DNA from: Azospira restricta
GTDB taxonomy: Bacteria; Pseudomonadota; Gammaproteobacteria; Burkholderiales; Rhodocyclaceae
Assembly (NCBI RefSeq): GCF_016858125.1
Contig: NZ_CP064781.1
Location: forward strand, 1,116,001 to 1,180,000
Direction of reading: 5' to 3'
Length of the DNA stretch: 64,000 nucleotides
In this document: piece after piece, positions 26,964-36,362 of the stretch
How the letters are laid out: each line of letters opens with the position of its first letter
Position numbering within the stretch: position 1 is the first letter of the stretch
Notes under the pieces: model-generated
Told to the model about the DNA's origin: nothing
The model's database searches: none
What the model saw: only the letters and a program-made list of their open reading frames with translations
Translations under genes and position numbers: made by a program

Positions 26964-27887
26964 TCAGGCCGTGGTCTTGAGCAGGATATCGCCGAAGCGG
27001 CGATAGTCCGCCGCCCGCGGTGCTCGCAGATAGCTCTGCAGCAGCGCGCCGGCGAAGGCCGCCAGATAGCCCGGCCGCTGCTTGCGGATACGGCGCCAGA
27101 AGCGCCGCAGGTACCAGCGGAAATGGCGTTTCAGCTCGCCGTCGGGGATCAGGCCCGGGTTCGCCTCGATGAACTTGGCGTAGGTCGCGAAGAAGGCGCC
27201 GAGCATCTTCTGTCGCTGACGCAACGAATTTCCCGGGTGCTTGCGGTAACTCGCCAGCACCTCCGGGACGCGGCCGATGGCGTAGTGCGTGGACAGCCGC
27301 AGCCAGCAGTCGAGATCCTCCAGTGGCAGCGTCGGGTCGAAGCCGCCGATGGCGAGGAAGGCGTCGCGGCGCAGCGCGATCGACGGATTGGAGATCAGGT
27401 TGCGGTGGAACAGCCAGCGGTAGGCCGCGTGGTCCGGTCCCGGCGGCGCGTGCCGCGCCCGGTGTCGGCTGAGGTGCGGGTTGCCATCGGCGTCGATGGT
27501 ATCGGTGTCGGCGTGCACCAGCGCCAGTTCCGGCAGTTGCCATTCGGCGATCGCCGCCTGGATGCGCGCCACCTTTTCCGGGTAGAGGCGGTCGTCGGAG
27601 CCGAGCAGATGCACCCATTCGCCGCGGCAGGCCTCGATGCAGGCGTTGGAGTTGGCGCTGACGCCGCGGTTCTCGCGGCGTTCGAGGACGATGCGGCGGA
27701 AGCGGTCGCGATGGGCGTCGAGAAAGCGCGTGGCGACCGCGAAGGTGTCGTCGGGCGAGCCGTCGTCGATCAGCACCAGTTCGAGCTCGGGATAGGTCTG
27801 CGCGCAGACCGAGGCCAGGCAGGTCTTGATGTATTTTTCGTGTCGGTAGGCCGGGATCGCGATGCTGACGAGCGGTGGTGGCGTCAT
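26964..27887 (-). CDS. Glycosyltransferase family 2
   Basis: This 307-residue GT-A fold enzyme has an N-terminal VSIAIPAYRHEKYIKTCL, then VLIDDGSPDDT and the metal-binding HLLGSDDRLYPEKVA (DxD-like). LPLEDLDCWLRLS holds the ED acceptor motif. There are no transmembrane helices, and the C-terminus is basic. The start MTPPPLVS overlaps the upstream membrane gene by ATGA; the open frame further upstream is not GT-like. It probably extends the outer core or a related glycan. Confidence 0.88.
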   Translation of the reverse strand: MTPPPLVSIAIPAYRHEKYIKTCLASVCAQTYPELELVLIDDGSPDDTFAVATRFLDAHRDRFRRIVLERRENRGVSANSNACIEACRGEWVHLLGSDDRLYPEKVARIQAAIAEWQLPELALVHADTDTIDADGNPHLSRHRARHAPPGPDHAAYRWLFHRNLISNPSIALRRDAFLAIGGFDPTLPLEDLDCWLRLSTHYAIGRVPEVLASYRKHPGNSLRQRQKMLGAFFATYAKFIEANPGLIPDGELKRHFRWYLRRFWRRIRKQRPGYLAAFAGALLQSYLRAPRAADYRRFGDILLKTTA

Positions 27888-29362
27888 GGTTTCCGGGAGG
27901 CGGGGGCGGCGATAATCACCGCGTCGCGGTTGGGGTGTTCGAAGCGCGTGACGACGCGCAATCCGGTTTTTGCCAGCCAGTCCTCGAGCGGCGCGTCCTT
28001 GCGCGAATGCTCGAGGACGTAGAGCGCGTAGCGCTCCTCGGCGACGGCCTTTTCGACCGCCGGGCGCTGGTTTCGCTCCGCCACCGCTGCCGTTTGCCAA
28101 CCGGCGTGGTAGGCGGTGCGGCCGCTGTCGATATAGACCGTCGACGGGTCGGCGACGTTGGCGGCCAGCCAGCGGCCGGCGTCGACCAGATGCGTCTTGC
28201 CGGGGCTGGTGGATACGACGTTCGCCAGCGCCAGCAGCGCCATGCCGATGAACACGGTTATGCGCCAGCGCGGGCGGTGCTGCAGCATCGCGGCGAGCCC
28301 AGCCGCGGCGAAGGGCGTGGAGAACAGCAGGATCAGCCCGACGTAGCGCCCGGCGAGGAACTGCAGGTCGACGACGAAGACCGCCAGCACCAGCAGGTGC
28401 GCGGCGATGCCCCAGGCGAACAGCGGGTGACGGCCAAGCGCCGGGCGCGCCGCGCGACCGAACAGGGCGAACGCCAGCGGCACGACGAAGAGGCCGAGCT
28501 TTTGCAGGACCTTCAGCGGCACCAGCGCCAGCGAGCCGAAGAGCAGGATCGTCCGCGCCTGCTCCTGCGCAAAGACGACTAGCTGCTCCCGTGCATCGAC
28601 GACCAATGCGGAGGCGAGCGCCTGCGCCTTGGCGTCGAAGCGGGCTAGGCGGAAACGGCCGAGGTCTTCGGCCAGCCGGCCGCCGCCGGCGAGTCCGCCG
28701 CTGACGTACAGGGCGGCGAGGGCGATGCCGCCGGCCAGCGGCAGGCCGCCGAGCATCAGCAGCCGCCGCCCGCGCTCGGCGCGCGGCGCGCCGGCCAGCT
28801 GCCAGAGCAGCAATGCGGGGAACAGCGCCAGCGCTTCCGGGCGGAACAGCGCGGCGCCCCCCAGCGCCGCCTGCAGCGCGAGCGCCGACGGCCAGCGGGG
28901 CCGCTCCGCCCAGCGCAGTGCCAGCCAGAACGCCAGCATGACGAAGAACCAGCAGCCGTATTCGCGCAGCAGCTCGTTGCGGTATTCGTTGAGGCCCGGC
29001 AGCGCGAGCACGACGAAGGCGCCGAGCCAGGACAGTTCCGGCGTCCGGCGCGCGATGCAGGCGACCATCAGCGCGCAGGCGCCGGCCATGAACAGCGCGT
29101 TGAGCAGGTAGCCGGCGGTTTCCGGCCCGAGGCCGGTGAGCCGGCCGACGACCGCCATCGCGATCGACAGGAAGGGCCAGTTGAACACTTCCCGCGCGGC
29201 CGTGAAACCGCCGTCGAGGAAGGCCTGGGCGCCCTTCACGTAGAGCATGCCGTCGCGGTTGAGCGTGCTGCCCAGGCGCGCGACCAGCGACAGCAGCAGG
29301 CTGGCGAGGAAGGTCGCGCGCACCGGGGTCAGCCAGGGCGGGATTCTCAAGGTAGTGAACAT
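27884..29362 (-). CDS. Multi-pass membrane glycosyltransferase (GT39/ArnT-like)
   Basis: This 492-residue protein has about 10-12 transmembrane helices. An N-terminal catalytic-type loop after the first helix, RLGSTLNRDGMLYVKGAQAF, carries an acidic residue as in GT-C enzymes. NEYRNELLREYG is a second conserved periplasmic loop. GT-C enzymes use polyprenyl-linked sugars to modify lipid A or glycans on the periplasmic side. The donor and acceptor are unknown. It is co-transcribed with the GT2 gene behind it. Confidence 0.75.
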   Translation of the reverse strand: MFTTLRIPPWLTPVRATFLASLLLSLVARLGSTLNRDGMLYVKGAQAFLDGGFTAAREVFNWPFLSIAMAVVGRLTGLGPETAGYLLNALFMAGACALMVACIARRTPELSWLGAFVVLALPGLNEYRNELLREYGCWFFVMLAFWLALRWAERPRWPSALALQAALGGAALFRPEALALFPALLLWQLAGAPRAERGRRLLMLGGLPLAGGIALAALYVSGGLAGGGRLAEDLGRFRLARFDAKAQALASALVVDAREQLVVFAQEQARTILLFGSLALVPLKVLQKLGLFVVPLAFALFGRAARPALGRHPLFAWGIAAHLLVLAVFVVDLQFLAGRYVGLILLFSTPFAAAGLAAMLQHRPRWRITVFIGMALLALANVVSTSPGKTHLVDAGRWLAANVADPSTVYIDSGRTAYHAGWQTAAVAERNQRPAVEKAVAEERYALYVLEHSRKDAPLEDWLAKTGLRVVTRFEHPNRDAVIIAAPASRKP

Positions 29363-29423
29363 GTCGGGCTTGTTGTTGTGGGTTTGCCGAAGGCGGGAGT
29401 ATCGCCGTTTTCGCCAGGGATGC

Positions 29424-30479
29424 TCAACGTCTTACGAGCAGCGGCAGCAATTGCCGTTCGATTCTCGTGTGCCAGGTGTGCTTTGTGAGAAAAGCGGCAT
29501 GTCCGCGCGCGGCGATCGCCTGTCGCGCATCGTCGTGCGCAAGATAGTACGCGACCTTCTCGGCCAGTTCGCCCGACGAGCGGTAGGTCTCGATCTCCTC
29601 GCCGACGCGGAAGACCTCGGCAAGCTCGTCGCAATGGTCGGTGAGCAGGAAGCAGCCGGCGGCGAGGGCTTCGAAGACGCGCAGGTTGATGCCGGTCTCG
29701 GCGCCGTAGAAATCGGTGCGCGTGATGTTGAGCACGATCTTCGACTGGCCGAGCAGGCGGTGCAGCTCGTCGCCCCAGACCGGCCGGTCGACGACGCGGT
29801 GGCGCAGCGCCTCGGACATCAGTGGGAAGTTGCGCCGCCAGCGGTTGCCGCGGACCGTCACCCGATCGCGGATGCCTTCGAGCAGGAAGATGCGGCGCAG
29901 GTCGCCGCTGCCGACGAAGAGCACGTCGATCGGCTTGTCGTCGTGCGCGACGGCGATCGGTTTGGCGCCGAAGGGCAGGAAGACGGCGTCCAGCCCGCGG
30001 GTGTCGCGGAAGAAGCGGGTGGTCACCTCGGAGCACGAGAGGATGCGATCGTAGATCGGCAGCTCGTTCTCGACGAAGAAGATGAACTCGCGCCGCCGCC
30101 CGTAGAGGTTGCAGGTATCCGTGTCGTAAAGGAACAGCCCGGCGCCGGCTTCGTCGGCAAGCCGGCGCAGCAGTCGCGGATCGTAGAACTTGTAGACGAA
30201 GCCGATCACCAGGATATGGCTGGGCTGCTCGCGGGCGATCAGCCGGCGCAGGTCGTCCTCGACCAGCTTCGGCAGGAAGGTGAAGCCGTCGCGGTCGTAG
30301 CCGCGGTTGCGGAGCTTGGCGTAGGCCGAGCGGGCGGCGTAGAACGGTCGTCGCGCCTGCTGCAGGCAGTCGATGTGGACGGTGGCGACGCCGAGCTCGC
30401 CGCAGGTTTCGCACACCTCGCGGCCGAGCGGGACGCCGCCGATGCCGTCGAGGACGAGGATCTTGCGCGGCGGGCTCAT
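29424..30479 (-). CDS. Glycosyltransferase with C-terminal CgeB/GT1-like domain
   Basis: This 351-residue GT-B fold protein starts MSPPRKILVLDGIGG and overlaps the upstream GT9 gene by ATGA. The first half has ILVIGFVYKFYDPRLLRRL and LFLYDTDTCNLY. The second half has the family signature GAETGINLRVFEALAAGCF, which matches the nucleotide-sugar site of CgeB/SpsA-type transferases. The donor is unknown. It is the last gene of the carbamoyltransferase-led block; 61 bases separate it from the membrane transferase. Confidence 0.78.
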   Translation of the reverse strand: MSPPRKILVLDGIGGVPLGREVCETCGELGVATVHIDCLQQARRPFYAARSAYAKLRNRGYDRDGFTFLPKLVEDDLRRLIAREQPSHILVIGFVYKFYDPRLLRRLADEAGAGLFLYDTDTCNLYGRRREFIFFVENELPIYDRILSCSEVTTRFFRDTRGLDAVFLPFGAKPIAVAHDDKPIDVLFVGSGDLRRIFLLEGIRDRVTVRGNRWRRNFPLMSEALRHRVVDRPVWGDELHRLLGQSKIVLNITRTDFYGAETGINLRVFEALAAGCFLLTDHCDELAEVFRVGEEIETYRSSGELAEKVAYYLAHDDARQAIAARGHAAFLTKHTWHTRIERQLLPLLVRR

Positions 30480-31498
30480 GTCACCTTGTGCAGCGCGGCG
30501 AGGATCGCGCGCGTGCCGAGGAACGGTTTCCAGAGCGGCTCGCCGAACCAGGGCAGCGTCAGCCGCGGGCAGACGACGGCGCCCGGTCCCCAGGCCGGGC
30601 GCCAGTGGAAGTGCGGGTTGCGCTTGCGGTACAGCGTCACCACCGGCACGCCGAGAAAGGAGGCGAGGTGGCCGTTGCCCGAGTCGTTGGCGATGACCGC
30701 GCCGGATTCGTAGAGGTAGGCGGCGAGCTGGTCGATCCCGGGGAAGACCGGCGTCTCGAAGACGTTGCCGGGGAGCTTCGCCCAATAGTCGTGGTTGGCC
30801 GGCGCGACGACGATCTTCGGGTCGTAGCCGCGCTCGCGCAGCGCGTGGCAGAGGTTCATGAACGAGCGCGGCGGCCAGTTCTTCTTGACCGGCCACGCCG
30901 AGTCCGGACTGACGACGATGCGCTGCCGATGCCGGCGGTGCTGCAGCCCGGCCGGCGGCGTGACGGCGACGTGTCGCGTCAGGTGCGCGAGGTGCATCTT
31001 CTCGCGCATGTAATGCAGGGTGATGTCGACGACGCTCTCGGTGTCAAAGTCGCGGAAGCGGATCGGACCGCTGCAGTCGAGCAGGTCGCGCAGCGCTTCG
31101 AAGGTGCGCTCATCGCAGTTGTTGCGCACGCGCTCGGTGTGGTCGTGCCGCCAGCCTTTGGGCGTCTTCTGGCAGATCAGCAGCCACTTCTTGCGCATCG
31201 CTTCCGTCGTCGGCTCGTCCATGCGCTCGCGCAGGAATTGCGGCGGGCTCATGATCACCAGGTCGAAGCCGGCGAGCGTCTCGTCGAACCGGTCGGCAGC
31301 CGGATAGGGCTGGATGTCCAGTTGCGGCAGCCAGTGCCGGAGCTGGTGCGCGATGTTGCCGAAATAGGTGACGCGATAACCGTTCAGGCGCAGGTTCTCG
31401 GCCATCATCACGTAGATCAGGCCGTCGCCGAGCGAGCTGAAGGCGACCAGCGCGATGCGCGCCTCGCCGCGGGCGGCGATCGTCGCGGCGCTGTTCAT
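30476..31498 (-). CDS. Glycosyltransferase family 9 (heptosyltransferase-like)
   Basis: This 340-residue GT-B protein has the N-terminal ALVAFSSLGDGLIYVMMAE, which resembles the GDxl loop of heptosyltransferases. The C-terminal half reads RIVVSPDSAWPVKKNWPP and VIANDSGNGHLASFLGVPVV, the GT9 sugar-nucleotide site (DSGPMHLA equivalent). A heptose donor is the family default, but the DSGNGHLA variant leaves this open. It overlaps both neighbours by ATGA. Confidence 0.82.
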   Translation of the reverse strand: MNSAATIAARGEARIALVAFSSLGDGLIYVMMAENLRLNGYRVTYFGNIAHQLRHWLPQLDIQPYPAADRFDETLAGFDLVIMSPPQFLRERMDEPTTEAMRKKWLLICQKTPKGWRHDHTERVRNNCDERTFEALRDLLDCSGPIRFRDFDTESVVDITLHYMREKMHLAHLTRHVAVTPPAGLQHRRHRQRIVVSPDSAWPVKKNWPPRSFMNLCHALRERGYDPKIVVAPANHDYWAKLPGNVFETPVFPGIDQLAAYLYESGAVIANDSGNGHLASFLGVPVVTLYRKRNPHFHWRPAWGPGAVVCPRLTLPWFGEPLWKPFLGTRAILAALHKVT

Positions 31499-32628
31499 CG
31501 CGCCGCCTCCAGCGGACCGAGCGCCTGCCGGACCATGGCCAGCGCAAAGAAGCGCCGGCGCGCGGCTTCGTCGGAGAACGCCGCGTCCAGGCGCTGCGTC
31601 GCGGCAGCGCAGGAGGTGCGGCGGGCCTCGGCGCCGCCGCCGCAGAAATCGACCAGCTTCGCCGCCAGCCCGTCGGTGTCGCGCAGCCGGAACAGCAGGT
31701 CGGCATCGCCGACCACCTCCGGCGCACCACCGCAGTCGGTGGCCAGCACCGGCACGCCGGCGGCCATCGCCTCGAGCAGCACCATGCCGAAGGGTTCGTG
31801 GTCGGAGCTGAGGACGAACAGGTCGAAGGCGGCGAACAGCCGGCGCACCTCCGGCACCTGGCCGAGCAGGCGGACTCGCCCGTCGAGGCCGAGGTCGGCG
31901 ATCTGCCGGCGCAGCGCGCCCTCGAGCGGGCCGCTGCCGGCAACCGCCAGCAGCGTACCGGCCGGCAGGCGCGGCAGGGCTTTCGCAAAGCCGGCGAGCA
32001 GCGTTGCCTGGTCCTTGTCGGCATGCAGGCGGCCGACGTTGCCGACGACGATCGCGTCGGCCGGCAGGCCCAGCGCCTGGCGGGCATCCGCGCGCGGCGT
32101 GACCGCGGCGCGCGCGGCAGCGACGTCGATGCGGTTGTGCAGCGTTTCTATCCTGTCCGCCGGCCAGTCCGGCAGGCAGCGGCGGATGTCGTCGCGTACC
32201 GCATCGGAGACGGCGAGCAGCGACAGGCGTTTCCTGAAGGCGTTGGCAAACCAGCGGCGCGCGGCGCGCTTGTAGTCGCCGAAGGCGTGATGGACGCTGA
32301 TCACCGGCAGCCTGGTTGCCAGGCAGGCGACGTAGGTCGGCTTGGCACGGTGGGCGATGACCAGCGCGAAATCGCGGCTGGTGGCGATCTTCTTCAGCGC
32401 GCGGATGGCCGCGAGCTTGAGGCCGCCCACCGCCTTGCTGCTGAAATCGAGGAAGATCACCTCGTCGGACGCCGACGCCTGGCGGACTGCCTCGCTCGGC
32501 TCACCGGTCAGGTAGACGGTGAGCACCTTGTACGGCGAACCCTTGAACAGCGCCGCATACTGGCGCGCGACGTCGGCGAAGGGGCCGTAGTGCGAATGGC
32601 AGAACTGCAGGATCCAGCGTTCGGCCAT
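31495..32628 (-). CDS. Glycosyltransferase family 4 (WapH-like position)
   Basis: This 377-residue GT-B enzyme has VVGNVGRLHADKDQATLLAG at the domain junction and the donor site SSDHEPFGMVLLEAMAAGVP (EX7E). The N-terminal half has FALVIAHRAKPTYVA and VSVHHAFGDYKR. It starts 4 bases after the carbamoyltransferase gene; in Pseudomonas wapO is followed by the transferase gene wapH, so an outer-core hexose transfer is a reasonable guess. The symbol is left open because sugar specificity cannot be read. Confidence 0.85.
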   Translation of the reverse strand: MAERWILQFCHSHYGPFADVARQYAALFKGSPYKVLTVYLTGEPSEAVRQASASDEVIFLDFSSKAVGGLKLAAIRALKKIATSRDFALVIAHRAKPTYVACLATRLPVISVHHAFGDYKRAARRWFANAFRKRLSLLAVSDAVRDDIRRCLPDWPADRIETLHNRIDVAAARAAVTPRADARQALGLPADAIVVGNVGRLHADKDQATLLAGFAKALPRLPAGTLLAVAGSGPLEGALRRQIADLGLDGRVRLLGQVPEVRRLFAAFDLFVLSSDHEPFGMVLLEAMAAGVPVLATDCGGAPEVVGDADLLFRLRDTDGLAAKLVDFCGGGAEARRTSCAAATQRLDAAFSDEAARRRFFALAMVRQALGPLEAAR

Positions 32629-32632
32629 GCGT

Positions 32633-34390
32633 TCAGCCCACCTTGGCGGAATCCTTGACCACCAGCACGTCCTCCATGATCAGGTATTGCAGGTCCGATC
32701 CGAAGAACATGTTCAGTGCGTCGGTCGGCGAGCAGATCATCGGCTCGCCGCGGCGGTTGAGCGAGGTATTCAGCACGACGCCGTTGCCGGTCAACTTTTC
32801 CAGCTCGAGCATCAGGTCGTAGTAGCGCGGGTTGAATTCGCGCTTCAGCACCTGCGCGCGCGAGGTGCCGTCCTCGTGCACGACTTCCGGCACGCGCGAC
32901 TTCCACTCCTCGGCGACCTCGAAGGTGAAGGTCATGAACGGCGCCGGGTGCTCGCTGCCGAGCATCTGCGGGCCGACGGTGTCGAGCATGCTCGGGCAGA
33001 ACGGCCGCCAGCGCTCGCGGAACTTGATCTGTTCGTTGATCCGGTCGGCGACGCCGGCAGCGCTCGGGCAGCCGAGGATCGAGCGCCCGCCCAGGGCGCG
33101 CGGGCCGAACTCCATGCGGCCGCGGAACCAGGCGACCGGGTTGCCGTCGGCAAGGATTTTCGCGACCTGCTTCGGCACCTCGACGTCGCCGTTGTCGATC
33201 TGCCGCCACTGCGGCTTCGACGGATGGCGCGCGCAGGCGGCGATGACGTCCTCGTTGCTGTAGGCCGGGCCGAGGTAGACGTGTTCCATCTTTTCGACCG
33301 GCATGCCGCGCTGCACCGAAACATAGGAGGCGGCACCGATGGCGGTGCCGGCGTCGCCCGAGGCCGGCTGCACGAACAGCTCCTTGAGGTCCGGGCGGGC
33401 GATGATCTTCTGGTTCAGCTTGACGTTCAGCGCGCCGCCGCCGGCGAAGGCCAGCCGGCCGGTTTCCTTGAGGATGTCGCCGAGGTAATGCTCGATCATC
33501 TGCAGCGACAGGTCCTCGAACAGCTTCTGCATGCTCGCCGCGTAGTGGATGTACGGGTCGTCGGCGATGTCGCCGTGGCGCATCGGGCCGAGCCAGTCGA
33601 TCAGCTTGGGCGAGAAGTAGTAGCCCTTGCCCTTCTCCTTGTAGCGGCGGAAGCCGATCACGTTGGCGTAGTCGGTGTTGACGACCAGCTCGCCGTTCTC
33701 GAACTTGGCCAGCCGCGAGAAATCGTACTTGCTCGGGTCGCCGTAGGGCGCCATGCCCATCACCTTGTACTCGCCGTCGAGCATCTCGAAGCCGAGGTAT
33801 TCGGTCAGCGCGCCGTAGAGGCCGCCGAGCGAGTCCGGGTCGTAGAACTCCTTGATCTTCGTGATCCTGCCGTTCTCGCCGACGCCGAAGAAGGTGGTCG
33901 CGTATTCGCCCTTGCCGTCGATGCCGAGGATCGCCGTCTTCTCGGTGAAGCCTGAGCAGTGGTAGGCCGAGGAGGCGTGCGCGAGGTGGTGCTCGACCGG
34001 CACGATCTCGACCTGCTTCAGGTCGAAGCCGAGCTGCTGCAGGCACCATTCGATGCGCTTCTTGTAGCGGAAGTAGCGGCGGTTGCCGGTGAGGATCGCG
34101 TCGAGCGAACGGTCGGGCGCGTACCAGTAGCGCTTCGCGTAGTGCCAGCGCGCCTTCTCGGCCAGGCTGATCGGCGCGAACGGGATGGCGACGACCTGCA
34201 CGTCGGCCGGCTTCAGGCCGGCGAAGTCGAGGCAGAACTTCGCCGATTCGTAGGGCATGCGGTTCTTCGCGTGCTTGTCGCGGACGAAGCGTTCCTCTTC
34301 GGCGGCGGCGACGAGCTTGCCGTCGATGTAGAGCGCGGCCGACGGGTCGTGCGTCAGCGCGCCGGAAAGTCCAAGGATAGTCAGTGCCAA
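32633..34390 (-). CDS. wapO: LPS core carbamoyltransferase (WapO/NodU family)
   Basis: This 585-residue carbamoyltransferase of the NodU/CmcH/TobZ family carries a carbamoyl group from carbamoyl phosphate, via carbamoyl-adenylate, to a sugar hydroxyl. Seen are LGLSGALTHDPSAAL, the His motif VEHHLAHASSAYHCSG, GGGALNVKLNQK and FGPRALGGRSIL. In Pseudomonas WapO carbamoylates heptose II of the core, and the neighbours here support that role. The start is TTG at 34390; no ATG or GTG is close by and no good Shine-Dalgarno is seen, so the exact start is uncertain. Confidence 0.85.
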   Translation of the reverse strand: MALTILGLSGALTHDPSAALYIDGKLVAAAEEERFVRDKHAKNRMPYESAKFCLDFAGLKPADVQVVAIPFAPISLAEKARWHYAKRYWYAPDRSLDAILTGNRRYFRYKKRIEWCLQQLGFDLKQVEIVPVEHHLAHASSAYHCSGFTEKTAILGIDGKGEYATTFFGVGENGRITKIKEFYDPDSLGGLYGALTEYLGFEMLDGEYKVMGMAPYGDPSKYDFSRLAKFENGELVVNTDYANVIGFRRYKEKGKGYYFSPKLIDWLGPMRHGDIADDPYIHYAASMQKLFEDLSLQMIEHYLGDILKETGRLAFAGGGALNVKLNQKIIARPDLKELFVQPASGDAGTAIGAASYVSVQRGMPVEKMEHVYLGPAYSNEDVIAACARHPSKPQWRQIDNGDVEVPKQVAKILADGNPVAWFRGRMEFGPRALGGRSILGCPSAAGVADRINEQIKFRERWRPFCPSMLDTVGPQMLGSEHPAPFMTFTFEVAEEWKSRVPEVVHEDGTSRAQVLKREFNPRYYDLMLELEKLTGNGVVLNTSLNRRGEPMICSPTDALNMFFGSDLQYLIMEDVLVVKDSAKVG

Positions 34391-34472
34391 AATCGGGTCT
34401 CGTGCTGTGCGGGCCGTGCCGGCCCGAGATCAAACCGGCAAGTATACCTTCCCGGCGGCAATCTTCGGAGAA

Positions 34473-35399
34473 TCAGGTGCTTGCGGAACGCCGGGCGGCG
34501 GCGAGCGCTTCCGGGTCGCGCACCCGGTACGGCCGCTCGGCGCCTTCCGGCTGCGTCTTGAAGCGCCGATGCACCCAGTAATACTGCTCCGGCATCGTGC
34601 GCACGACCGCCTCCAGCCATTCGTTCATGCGCCGCGTGTCGGCCTCGGCGTCGTCGCTCGGGAAGTCCGCCCACGGCTCGCCGAACTCGACGCGGTAGCC
34701 GGCGTCGCCCGGCAGCATGCGCGTGACGCAGGGAACGACGGCGGCGCCGGCCAGCCGGGCAAGGCGCGACAGGCCGGTGATGGTCCACGCCGGGACGCCG
34801 AAGAAGGGCGCGAAAACGGCGTCCCGGGTGCGGAAGTTCATGTCCGGCAGGTAGTAGAACGGCCGCCCGGACTTCATCGCTTTCACCGTCGCGCGCGGGC
34901 CGTCGGCGCGGGAGAGCAGCTGCTGGTCGCCGAAGCGGCTGCGGCCGGCGAGCAGCAGCCGGTCGAAGACCGGGTCGCTTTGCGCGGCGTAGATGCTGAC
35001 GATGTCGAAACGCATCGTCACCGCGACGCCGCCGGCGTCGAGCCCGACGAAATGCGGCGCCAGCAGCAGCACCGGCTTGCCTGCGGCCTGCAGCGCGCGC
35101 ACCCGTTCCTCGCCGGTCACCTGGATCAGCCGTTCGAGGCGTTCTTGCGGCGCCCACCAGAACAGGCTGCGTTCGAGCAGGCTGCGGCCGAGCGCGGCGA
35201 AGTGGCGGCGGACGAGCGCCTCGCGTCCGGCGCAGTCGAGCTCCGGGAAGCACAGCGCCAGGTTGACGCGCACGACGTGCCGCCGCTTCTGCGCGAAGCG
35301 GTAGAGCAGCGCGCCCAGTCCGCGGCCGAGCGGCGCCAGCAGCGCGAGCGGCAGGAAGTGCAGCAGCCAGAGCAGGGCGACGGCGGCGCGGGAGAGCAT
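34473..35399 (-). CDS. Second lipid A acyltransferase (LpxL/LpxM family)
   Basis: This 308-residue HtrB-type acyltransferase has the catalytic HX4D motif HFVGLD near residue 135, an N-terminal anchor MLSRAAVALLWLLHFLPLAL, and FYYLPDMNFRTRD. It is distinct from the copy at 17117 (HLGCFE motif). In many betaproteobacteria two lpxL genes lie together between metK and dapF. Here this copy keeps the dapF side, with the core island between. The start MLSRAA is preferred over an upstream in-frame ATG because it begins at the membrane anchor. Confidence 0.9.
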   Translation of the reverse strand: MLSRAAVALLWLLHFLPLALLAPLGRGLGALLYRFAQKRRHVVRVNLALCFPELDCAGREALVRRHFAALGRSLLERSLFWWAPQERLERLIQVTGEERVRALQAAGKPVLLLAPHFVGLDAGGVAVTMRFDIVSIYAAQSDPVFDRLLLAGRSRFGDQQLLSRADGPRATVKAMKSGRPFYYLPDMNFRTRDAVFAPFFGVPAWTITGLSRLARLAGAAVVPCVTRMLPGDAGYRVEFGEPWADFPSDDAEADTRRMNEWLEAVVRTMPEQYYWVHRRFKTQPEGAERPYRVRDPEALAAARRSAST

Positions 35400-35571
35400 G
35401 GTGGATTCGCTGAATCGGGGAGGCGGAAGTATCCACGGCCGGGCCGCCGGGGTCAAACGAGCTTGATCTCCGGGCTCTCCGGGTGAAATTGTCTTGATGA
35501 CGATGGCAATGGATAATGCGTCGTTCTGCAGCCCGGCACAGCTTTCTCTTCTTCGTGTTTATGGTGACTTA

Positions 35572-35841
35572 ATGCAATTTCCTCACGGTAGCCGCTTTCC
35601 TGTTACTCCCGAGGATATTCGCCGAATCCGCTTGGCGGTCGGGTTGTTAATGTTGATCGCGGGCGCCTTCAATTTTTTCTACCCCGACCCAGCTAACCTT
35701 TCGACTGGCCGGTGGTCGTGGGTTTATCTTTCCATTACGGCATTCCTTGGACCCAACGGCTACGCGATTACTCAGACGCTAATTGGCGTGCTATTCATTG
35801 GGTGGTCTCGTAGCAAGTCTGCACCGTCCAACAGGTCTTGA
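35572..35841 (+). CDS. Small membrane protein in an AT-richer patch
   Basis: This 89-residue hypothetical protein has two hydrophobic segments (IRLAVGLLMLIAGAFNFFYP and VYLSITAFLGPNGYAITQTLIGVLF, the latter broken by GPNG). Base composition and codon choice are visibly less GC-rich than in all neighbours (TTA, TTT, ATT and AAT codons are frequent), which suggests acquisition from elsewhere. GGTGA five bases before ATG 35572 supports this start; in-frame ATGs at 35497-35509 would add 21-25 residues. No family is recognised. Confidence 0.5.
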   Translation: MQFPHGSRFPVTPEDIRRIRLAVGLLMLIAGAFNFFYPDPANLSTGRWSWVYLSITAFLGPNGYAITQTLIGVLFIGWSRSKSAPSNRS

Positions 35842-35846
35842 TTCAT

Positions 35847-36362
35847 ATGCATGTAGACATCCAGCCCGTCCAATCCGCCGACGTCGCCGCCGTCGCCGCG
35901 CTCGCCCGCGAGATCTGGCAGGCCGCCTACGCGGAGATCATCAGCCAGGCGCAGATCGACTACATGCTCGACCAGCGCTACAACGCGCCGCGCCTGCTCG
36001 ACGAGCTGGCGACGCCCGGCTACTGGTGGGACCAGGCATTTCTTGACGGCGAGCGCGTCGGTTTTTCGTCTTGCTACCTGACCGGCGCCCCCGGCGAGCT
36101 CAAGCTCGACAAGCTCTATGTCCATCCCGCCCGTCAGCGCGGCGGCGTCGGCGGCGCGCTGATCGCGCGCGTGCTCGAGCACGGCCGCGCCGCCGGTTGC
36201 GACACGCTGCTCCTCGCCGTCAATAAGCAGAATGCCCGCGCCATCACCGCCTACGAAAAGCATGGCTTCACGGTGCGCGACTCGGTCAGGGTCGACATCG
36301 GCGGCGGATTCGTCATGGACGACTTTATAATGGCGCGATCGATCCCGCAGGCGGCCCCATGA
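35847..36362 (+). CDS. GNAT family N-acetyltransferase
   Basis: This 171-residue acetyltransferase has acetyl-CoA motif [21 protein letters not shown] (R/QxxGxG/A) and motif [14 protein letters not shown]. The N-terminal half has [19 protein letters not shown], common in the RimI/YncA-like subgroup. The acceptor is unknown. The ATG at 35847 follows the preceding stop by 5 bases. It overlaps dapF by ATGA, so the two are co-translated, which is not a typical dapF arrangement. Confidence 0.88.
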   Translation: MHVDIQPVQSADVAAVAALAREIWQAAYAEIISQAQIDYMLDQRYNAPRLLDELATPGYWWDQAFLDGERVGFSSCYLTGAPGELKLDKLYVHPARQRGGVGGALIARVLEHGRAAGCDTLLLAVNKQNARAITAYEKHGFTVRDSVRVDIGGGFVMDDFIMARSIPQAAP

